The notes beneath the pieces are model-generated. The model did not search any database, was not told the origin of the DNA, and saw nothing but the letters and a program-made list of their open reading frames with translations. Made by a program: the position numbers and the translations under genes. Positions 5,515-5,980 of a stretch of DNA of 5,980 nucleotides are shown in pieces; position 1 is the stretch's first letter, and every line of letters starts with the position of its first letter. The stretch is from Nitrosomonadales bacterium (GTDB lineage: Bacteria; Pseudomonadota; Gammaproteobacteria; Burkholderiales; Sulfuricellaceae), in the NCBI GenBank assembly GCA_003104895.1, contig PQAG01000194.1:1-5980 (forward strand), given 5' to 3'.

Positions 5515-5974
5515 GTTGCTGATCCGGTTCTGGCTGGGATGTGTTCTGTTTGCCACGGTGGGCCTGGCTGCGGCAGCCGGCTTCACGTTTCAGGATACCC
5601 AGGGCAGGCAGCATTCCCTGGCCGGCTACAAGGGCAAGTGGGTGCTGGTGAATTTCTGGGCCACCTGGTGCCCCCCCTGCCTGGAGGAAATCCCCGACCT
5701 GATCGCCCTGCACGACAAGCACAAGGACAGGGACCTGGTGGTGCTGGGGGTGGCGATGGATTACAGCAGCGCGCAGCAGGTGAAGGATTTCGCCGAGCAG
5801 ATGTTTGTTTCCTATCCCGTCGTTCTCGGCACCCAGGCTTCCGCCGCGCAGGTGGGGCCGATCGGCGGCCTGCCGACCACCTATCTGTTCAATCCGCAGG
5901 GCAAGATGGTGGCGTACAACGTCGGCGCCCTTACGCGCAAGGCCGTGGAAAGCTATATCAACGCCAAGAAATAG
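5504..5974 (+). CDS. TlpA/ResA-like periplasmic thioredoxin-fold protein
   Basis: A complete 156-residue secreted thioredoxin-like protein. Residues 1-25 form a signal peptide: MRNK, a hydrophobic core, then LAAAA before GF. The mature part has the AhpC-TSA/TlpA layout: FTFQDTQGRQHSLAGYKGK (27-45), strand VLVNFWATW, the redox site CPPC at 56-59, and the cis-proline segment GLPTTYLF with Pro124. It would reduce or exchange disulfides in the periplasm, for example during cytochrome c maturation. The true substrate is not shown. I chose the ATG at 5504 because GGGGA lies five bases upstream and it gives a standard signal peptide. Starts at 5465 or 5486 would add a long basic lead. Cys13 is not in a good lipobox, so a lipoprotein is unlikely. 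The start overlaps the YqhA-type gene by 11 bases. Confidence 0.9.
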   Translation: MRNKLLIRFWLGCVLFATVGLAAAAGFTFQDTQGRQHSLAGYKGKWVLVNFWATWCPPCLEEIPDLIALHDKHKDRDLVVLGVAMDYSSAQQVKDFAEQMFVSYPVVLGTQASAAQVGPIGGLPTTYLFNPQGKMVAYNVGALTRKAVESYINAKK

Positions 5975-5977
5975 GAG
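5973..5977 (+). promoter_or_regulatory. Shine-Dalgarno-like AGGAG at the right edge
   Basis: AGGAG overlaps the TlpA-like stop codon, three bases before the window ends. This is where a ribosome-binding site for a closely following gene would sit, so the plus-strand run probably continues. The next start codon lies outside the window. Confidence 0.35.
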
Positions 5978-5980
5978 CGC

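Noticed and set aside
5538..5542. Cys13 of the TlpA-type protein as a lipoprotein cysteine
   Set aside because: The residues before it (FWLG) do not fit a lipobox, and the hydrophobic core continues past the Cys to an AAAA/GF cleavage-like site.
4912..5586. Minus-strand open frame of 224 codons opposite the YqhA-type gene
   Set aside because: Low-complexity His/Gln/Val translation, antisense to a well-supported membrane protein and crossing into the TlpA gene.

Overview
The window looks like ordinary chromosome from a moderately GC-rich betaproteobacterium. This is inferred from gene content: a wrbA gene followed by a DUF2069 membrane protein, a divergent long YihY-type protein, and a TlpA-like thioredoxin. 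The order Nitrosomonadales or a relative would fit, but nothing here fixes the genus. There are no RNA genes, insertion sequences, phage genes or CRISPR arrays, and coding density is high.

Left part (1-1592, minus strand). Position 1-479 holds the 5' part of a gene that is easy to miss because it starts with TTG. It encodes an N-terminal zinc ribbon, one membrane helix and Sel1-type repeats, and runs off the left edge. To its right is a two-gene unit, wrbA (993-1592) then a DUF2069 membrane protein (602-958). A perfect minus-strand TATAAT lies just upstream of wrbA. It is overlapped by a plus-strand -10 candidate for the divergent gene.

Middle (1654-4462). A YihY/BrkB-family inner-membrane protein with a long cytoplasmic C-terminal extension (plus strand) converges on a 536-residue PilZ-domain protein (minus strand). 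Their 3' ends overlap by 20 bases. The PilZ protein keeps both c-di-GMP-binding motifs, but they sit unusually far apart.

Right part (4552-5980, plus strand). A tightly packed run of three genes has overlapping ends: a small four-helix membrane protein, a YqhA/UPF0114 membrane protein, and a periplasmic TlpA/ResA-like thioredoxin with a WCPPC active site. The first of these seems to have its good ribosome-binding site and ATG in a different frame from its body, with a run of seven T at the junction. That means a frameshift, a sequencing error, or slippage. A Shine-Dalgarno-like AGGAG at the right edge suggests the run continues.

Main points of interest are the frame disagreement at 4552-4594, the TTG-started zinc-ribbon/Sel1 gene, the widely split PilZ motif pair, and the overlapping divergent promoters at 1599-1628. 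I did not find a convincing new multi-gene system. Gene content is mostly known envelope, redox and signalling families.
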